Source: Datisca glomerata
Taxonomy: Eukaryota > Streptophyta > Magnoliopsida > Cucurbitales > Datiscaceae
Assembly: GCA_003255025.1 (NCBI GenBank)
Contig: QANY01009317.1
Span: forward strand, 975,001-1,039,000
Direction: 5' to 3'
Length of the DNA stretch: 64,000 bases
The notes beneath the pieces are model-generated. The model was given only the letters and a program-made list of their open reading frames with translations, did not search any database and was not told where the DNA came from. Below are positions 58,507-64,000 of this stretch, piece after piece. The translations under genes were made by a program, and so were the position numbers. Position 1 is the stretch's first letter. The number at the start of each line of letters is the position of its first letter.

Positions 58507-59110
58507 ACGTGGATTGGAAACGTAATCTTGTTATCGTGCTGACGATAGAAAAGCACATGCTCGTGCTCACCACCCATTGTCCCTTGTTCCTATTACTGTA
58601 TCCACTTAAGAGAAAAATGATGCTTATGCTTATTCTTTGGGCTTCTGATGAGATAGCCAGGTGTTACATCTCGGCTTCTGTTAGCAATGTGTTGCAACAA
58701 TAGCATCAAAACATGAAAACGGCCGCTAATATGATGTTAAAATCACTGAAATGTTCAGAGATTAGAGCCGTCAAGCCAAAAAGGCTGCTATATGAAACTT
58801 CATGAACTGCATGATCAAATCTAGAACTCCTATCAGAGAGCATTTGATGTCAATCATTACTTATTCGAATGAGATGGAGATCATGGGTCCTGAGGTAGAT
58901 GGCGAGACATAAGTTGATATGATTCTTGAGACTCTATCTAACACTTTAGAGAACTTCAAACTTAATTATTCGATGAATAAGTTGAGGTACTCACTTCCTG
59001 AGCTGATGAAAGAACTGCAGGCTGCTGGAACTCTGTTTCTAAAGGGCAAGAGGAAGACTGGAGAGGAAAATGTTAGTGAAAGTAAGTCTTCCACCTCTAG
59101 CGTCAAAAGA
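58507..59110 (+). pseudogene. outer copia gag remnant
   Basis: Open pieces at 58509-58703 and 58919-59158 carry the same gag landmarks as 10182-10871 (DEIARCYI; MILETLSNTLENFKLNYSMNK; a lysine-rich tail). The frames are separated by stops. At about 59112 the gag tail passes directly into LTR sequence at gagatatact, so the whole of pol, the polypurine tract and ~1.57 kb of the 3' LTR are deleted. Confidence 0.75.
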
Positions 59111-59116
59111 AAACAA

Positions 59117-59417
59117 ATGAGATATACTTATGAATCCTATGACTGGTTGTTGGTGTGAAGGCTGATTCGAGTTCTACGTAGACCGAAGAAGAAAAAGACA
59201 ATCAATAAGATTTCGCCAAGTCAGAAATTCTCTGATAAAACATAAGGTATAAATCATTTATACCTCTATTGAATACGTTTAACTAAGTATGCATAATTGT
59301 AAGTATGATTTTAATATTTAATATGATTAAATGATTGATGTGAATTTTTTTTATTTTTCGTCCACGAACCGTTCGTGGTTCATTGATTTTTCTCAAATTT
59401 TAAAATCAAATCCAACA
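59117..59417 (+). repeat. 3' LTR of the outer copia, last 300 bp
   Basis: Matches 48875-49174 colinearly and ends TCCAACA. ACTTC at 59418-59422 is the right copy of the outer target duplication. Confidence 0.88.
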
Positions 59418-59422
59418 ACTTC

Positions 59423-60938
59423 ACCATCTGAATGCTCAAGGATCGAGTCCTTTGGTTGGTCTAAGTGAGTTGGATGCAATGGGGAGTCTTTAGTAGCTAC
59501 AAGGATCAACTTCGACGCGACCCCGATGGCAGATGCCTCCTAGAGTGTTTAGAAACAACCCTGATATCAACTATAATGAAAGTCAACTCCGGTGTTATCC
59601 CAATTTTCATTGCCCCCATCTTCATGCTAGTCAAGGAAGCTCAGATCAAGCTCCAAATGATGCCTCCTCACTTCCTCCTTGTAGTACTCAATGTCTTTGG
59701 CAAAATATTTTAGAAGTCTCCGCCCAAAAGAGTGAGAACATTTGTAGTCCTACACGGCCTTGGTAGCGACCTCACCAGCTCTCCTTACCAATGGCGAGTG
59801 CTTGTGTCTACAATCACAAAGATCAATCTCAACTTTCTGTGATTATCTTTAGTTCCTTTACTTTAATCTTTCAATATGGTCTTCGTACTTTTCACTTAAT
59901 TTTCAATATAGTTCTTCCATAAAATTTTCATTTGACACACTTAGCAATGATATAATTAGCACAATATTTATCCGCACACTCTTCATCAAGATGTGTAATT
60001 ATTTTTTGTATGATTATCACGGAATTAAAACAGTAACTACTTATACTGACATTTATAACCTTAGTCATATAAATGCATGTTTTAAAAGTTAAAAACTAAA
60101 GTAAGTAGCCACGTTAAAGTTACCCTTTTTTTGGTCAAAGGTTAAAGTTACCCCTTGAACTATTGTATATTATGAGCTAATTTGTTTTTCACATTGCCAC
60201 ATTAAGTTAACTATTTTTGGCACCTTGCGATGCGACATGCAAGTTACTTGTGTTGGCACTTTGTTCGAGTAGGGTATGCTAGGTTTGGTGAAACGCAATA
60301 TCTTAGAATGTTCATCAATTACATCCTCTCGAATTGAAAACATGCATTGACACAATTTTTAACCTAATTTACTGTAAATTGAGCTCCAATTTTTTCTAAT
60401 CAAATGATTCATATTCAAAACTCATAGTTTGACTCAACACTAAGTTGGCTCTAAGTGAGTTCTGCATTTTACTTTCTTATATGGTCAGTTTAGAGCTTGT
60501 AAACATGAGAGACGAGAAGGTAAGCGAGAAGAGAATTTTTTATTTTTGAAAATGAGACTATTTCAACTTTAGAGCTAAAAAACTCTTTTAGGTTTTGACA
60601 TGAGCACCTCACATAACCCAAAAATCGTTACACTGAACAGCCATTTTCAATTTGAACAAAGTGACGCTTAGAATTTAAGTGACAATGCCATGAAATGTAA
60701 GTTTTAGGTGACAATGTTTTGAGAAAAAAAAAAGTGGTAAAGGGACCAAAAGTTCTGGGGGCAAAATGAAATTTATCCAAAAATACATGCTCCCAGAAGG
60801 GGATGTAAACATAATTTCAGAAAATGTAGGGGCCAGAGTATAATTAGGGGAATTAAGTATCGAAATTTGAAAATCGCCAGAGGATTCTGGTGAGAAAGGA
60901 AGAGCACAGAGAGAGGAGTGTTGAATTCCAGGGAAAAT
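59423..60938. other. spacer and 5' flank of the membrane-protein gene
   Basis: 59423-59830 is moderately GC-rich with two overlapping short frames (59465-59713, 59533-59766) and could be an old coding fragment I cannot name. 59830-60850 is AT-rich with no gene. The last ~90 bp are presumably promoter and 5' UTR of the next gene. Confidence 0.4.
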
Positions 60939-63902
60939 ATGTTGTGTTGTTTATCACGATTTCTTCTTCTCCTCCTCCTCTTCGTATTTTCAGCTTCTTC
61001 ATACACCCAAGCTTACCATACGTAAGCACTAATCTTTGTAGACACATGGCTACATGTGTTGATTTTATTGAATTCATGTATTCATTTTCTTGGGCAGATT
61101 CTCCGTCAGCGACGGAACAGAGAGATGGATCGGGCGTAGATCTTTATTGACTTTCAAAGAGTCTCCTCGGGGAACTAACGTTACCTTTGAATGTTCTCCC
61201 TCTGGCCCCTGCGTTGCCTGCCTCTACTCCGAAAAGGTTTCAATTTTGTTTTTAAATTGAGTGGATTTTTTCCTATATTGGAATGACAAAAAGTGCTGGC
61301 ACTATCCTTCTCATTCTAATGAAACTTGGATTGAAAAATTAGAAAATAGTTGAGACATGAGTTTTGGTGGTTTTAGAGCAGGGATATCATGATTATTTGA
61401 TATATCAGTAGTATCCGGATTTGGTTTGAACTATTCGATCGGTTTTGCCTTAGTTATGTTTCATGATTCATCCGCGTTTTTATACCTACAGAAACCTATG
61501 CTCGATTTTCAGAGCTTTGTAGGTCATGTTTGTTTTGGAGTCCATATGGGTTATAAATTAACTCTAAAGTGGATTCTTGACTTTCTTTGTTGGGAAATTG
61601 TCTTATGGAATGTGACTTTAGTTTTGACATTTGTAACTAGGTCTATAGGTAGTTTTGCATGATTTAAATTTCAATCTAAGAAGGAGCCTGTATTAGGGAC
61701 ATTTAGATTTGAAACAGTCCGAAAGATCTGCCTCTGGGACATCTATATCTTTATTGCCCTGCAGCTGCAAGTCCTCAAAGCCCCCAAGAATTGCTGTAAA
61801 CCCTGTTTTAGAAGGCATAAAGGGTAGCCATCTCTGATGAAAGTGTGACGCAATGAACTTGTTATTCCCTGCCTGGGAGATAATCTTCATAGTTCATTCT
61901 TTGAGTTAGTCTTCTCTAAATTTATGGTGATTATAGTCACTTCGGGTTTGCCATGTGGGATTTACGTGCAACTACCTACCCCATTTTTCGTTTCTTCAGA
62001 TGGGTTGTTAAGAACCAAAGTACTTTTGAATACATTAATTTTTTTTATCAGTGATTTTGAATACATTAATCATTTTCATCAGTTAACTATACTATGCATT
62101 TTTGTCATTTTTTTTCTGTTCACCTATGATTTCCATGGAAGGCCTACCTTCCTTGACTATGCTAGTAGAATTATCTACAATGTGCTCTTTGTACCTGTAG
62201 AATGATGAAAAATATCGCTGCAGCGAGACTGGCTATCGCATCCCTCTCAAATGTGTGGAAATCAAAGACAGATCCACAGATGCTAATAAGAAAAAATCTC
62301 AGAAGAGCCGGTCAATGTTGGCGATGGCTCGTGAGGATCCAAAATCAAATGCATTAGCAACCGATGCAACAAAGTTCACTGTTTCAATGGCACATAGAAA
62401 TCTACTTCATGATTCTTCTTCCTCGAAGGGCACTTCAGAGGTTTACATTACTTATAGAAGCTGTATTCCAGCAGTTAGTGAAGAAAAATTGTCAGTGCTT
62501 GGTTTTGAGGTATTTAATTTCTCTTGATTTCGTGTTTTTGTAAGAAGAGTGCTCATTCGAATTTAGTCCTATAGCTCCCATAGGTTGTGGCCTATTCGTT
62601 AACTTGTGTTAGCCATTTGTTCAAAAGAAGAGTGCTCATTCGAATTTAAAGTATACATCTCAAATATCTTGCTATTATATTTCATTATGGAAATTAGATC
62701 AGGTGTTAATATCACTTTATATCTTGTTATTTCAATAAACATAATCCTATTTTATGGTACCAATAGTATTTGTACAACTCCCTCTCCTAGTCCCCAGGCA
62801 TCAGAAAACAATTTTTATGCCCATAATAGCTTAGAAATAACCTCTCATATTCTGATGATAGTTAGGTCCTTTATAGTTGGTGTAAGCTTGTCTTTGATAT
62901 TCCTAATGGGAGCGTATTAGTTGTTTGGAAGCCATACTGTGGCTAGAAGGCTTGGTGACTGGGAACCATGATGATAAAAACCAATGGTGGTATAGCCAAT
63001 CAGAAACATTATTTATATGGAAGTCATAAAGTAGAAGTGGTATCGGTGATGTGAGTAATTTTGTTGATAAATGATGGTAAAGATACAGTCTTTTCTGGTG
63101 TTTATCTTTCATTGAGAGAATCAATATTTTTTCAAAGTAGTAAAGAAACCTTTTAATTTATAAAGAAAAAAAATTCTCTCCTCACTCGTGAGTAGGGAGT
63201 CTGTCCTTACAACCAATCAGATGTGAAACAAAAACAGTTTCTCTCCATCTATTATTTACTATATTAATGTGAATGGACCTCACTGATTTTTTTTTCACAT
63301 CAGATTAGTTGTAAGGAGGGACTCCCTCCTCAGGTGAGGACGGGAGTTATTCCCTTTGTAGAAAGCCTTCGGTGTATTACTAATGAGGGCATCGGTTTGG
63401 CTTATGAATAAGCAACTCCTGTTGTTAGGATAGCAAACACGCAGCTAATCTTGAATGATAGTCATGTCTTGTGGCAAAAAAGAACGATAATTATGTGTAT
63501 TCCAGTTCTAAAACTTTGTATGGATTAAGTGAACTAAACTTTGTTTTTATGAAATAAAGCTCAAACATTTCACCTGAATGAACAACAGATCCAAAGTAAA
63601 GAGAGCTTCTTGTGAGGAGAAACAAGAAATGATTCCTTAATCCATGTTATGAGCTGACAAATGATACTTACTACTGTCTTTTCATGTTTGTTGGGCATTT
63701 TGTAAGATTTTTGCAAGTACTGGTTGTTAAGTATAGATATGTTAAACTGATATTCTCTAGCTGTTGCTGATGTACGTTTTCTGAATACTTTGGACAGGGT
63801 GTCGTGTTGTTTTTGTTGCTGATTAGTGGTTCAGCTGTATATTTCAAAAGGAAGCGAAGTGGTTCCGCAGCTGGAAGGATTCAACCAAACTCCAGATTCT
63901 AG
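60939..63902 (+). CDS. small type I membrane protein of unknown function, four exons
   Basis: Exons 60939-61021, 61098-61236, 62201-62509 and 63798-63902 have GT-AG introns and keep one frame to TAG at 63900-63902, giving 211 residues. Exon 1 encodes a signal peptide (MLCCLSRFLLLLLLFVFSAS). Exons 2 and 3 give a lumenal/extracellular part with a cysteine cluster (FECSPSGPCVACLYSEK, then KYRCSETGYRIPLKC) and a second conserved block ending YRSCIPAVSEEKLSVLGFE. Exon 4 gives a transmembrane helix (GVVLFLLLISGSAVYF) followed by a basic tail (KRKRSGS) ending RIQPNSRF. I recognise this as a conserved plant-type membrane protein but know no function. The start is the only ATG in frame before the signal sequence. 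Confidence 0.85.
62545..62646. repeat. 23-bp direct repeat in intron 3
   Basis: agaagagtgctcattcgaat(tta) occurs at about 62544 and again at about 62625, ~81 bp apart, identical over about 23 bp. It indicates a recent small duplication inside the intron. Confidence 0.8.
63172..63352. mobile_element. MITE in intron 3 of the membrane-protein gene
   Basis: About 180 bp with inverted ends of roughly 45-50 bp. The left has gagtagggagtctgtcctta and caatcagatgtgaaa; the right, reversed, has gagggagtccctccttacaa and ctaatctgatgtgaa. No coding capacity. I could not identify the superfamily or a clear target duplication. Confidence 0.65.
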
Positions 63903-64000
63903 TTTAGAAGCCTTTTCGGAATTTTCCTTGTTGGGCGAGTTGGTATTGATAATTTGTCTGCTACGCAAAAGATCTCTACTATAAGATCAACCAGAGTTTG

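Larger units (their letters stand above)
41130..59417 (+). mobile_element. outer Ty1/copia element of a four-element nest
   Basis: The outer element begins TGTTGGAATTATGTC at 41130 and ends TCCAACA at 59417, flanked by ACTTC on both sides (41125-41129, 59418-59422). After removing three later insertions and one copy of each of their target duplications, about 4.6 kb remain: a full 5' LTR (41130-41144 plus 47304-49174), a worn primer-binding site, the leader in three pieces (49175-49577, 53711-54364, 57759-58500) and a gag remnant (58507-59110). Last comes only the final ~300 bp of the 3' LTR (59117-59417). Everything from the gag tail to the middle of the 3' LTR, including all of pol, is deleted. 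Same family as 5292-13675. Confidence 0.93.

Noticed and set aside
59465..59766. Two overlapping + frames as a gene downstream of the nest
   Set aside because: No recognisable domain, no splice support and no continuation on the other side of the nest; noted only as a possible old coding fragment.

Overview
The window is nuclear DNA from a flowering plant, probably a eudicot. It is AT-rich and has GT-AG introns, a SHAQKYF-type MYB factor, a BIR-type LRR receptor pseudokinase, Ty1/copia, Ty3/gypsy, LINE, CACTA and Mutator-like elements, and an endogenous pararetrovirus. Species cannot be read from the sequence. Only three host genes are supportable: the 3' part of a SHAQKYF MYB repressor (1-936), a single-exon BIR2/BIR3-like receptor pseudokinase (35011-36837), and a four-exon small type I membrane protein of unknown function (60939-63902). 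All are on the + strand and look unrelated. Most of the rest is dead mobile DNA.

Layout: 1-936 MYB gene; 937-5291 AT-rich spacer with a CACTA-like remnant and a LINE fragment; 5292-13675 a degenerate minus-strand Ty1/copia element; 13676-18270 LINE debris, AT-rich repeats, a CACTA-type miniature element with a 3-bp target duplication, and a 436-bp tandem duplication; 18740-23770 a large decayed endogenous pararetrovirus (Caulimoviridae); 24465-29550 two different gypsy-type LTRs with minisatellites between them; 32510-33050 a second, internally deleted pararetroviral fragment; 34600-37100 the receptor gene; 39095-40860 a ~62-bp minisatellite; 41130-59417 a four-element transposon nest; 59418-64000 the membrane-protein gene with a MITE in its last intron.

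The clearest result is the nest. A copia element (outer target duplication ACTTC at 41125-41129 and 59418-59422) was invaded three times. A gag-only LTR element sits in its 5' LTR (41145-47298, ATGTC). A second, oppositely oriented member of the same copia family sits in its leader (49578-53705, TGTGA). A Mutator-like element also sits in the leader (54365-57749, 9-bp duplication with 8 of 9 bases matching). All four pairs of target duplications can be read from the sequence, so the insertion history can be reconstructed base by base. The gag-only element carries a 36-bp GC-rich minisatellite inside both LTRs and two further arrays before its polypurine tract. No complete autonomous transposon, CRISPR array, rRNA or tRNA gene was recognised.
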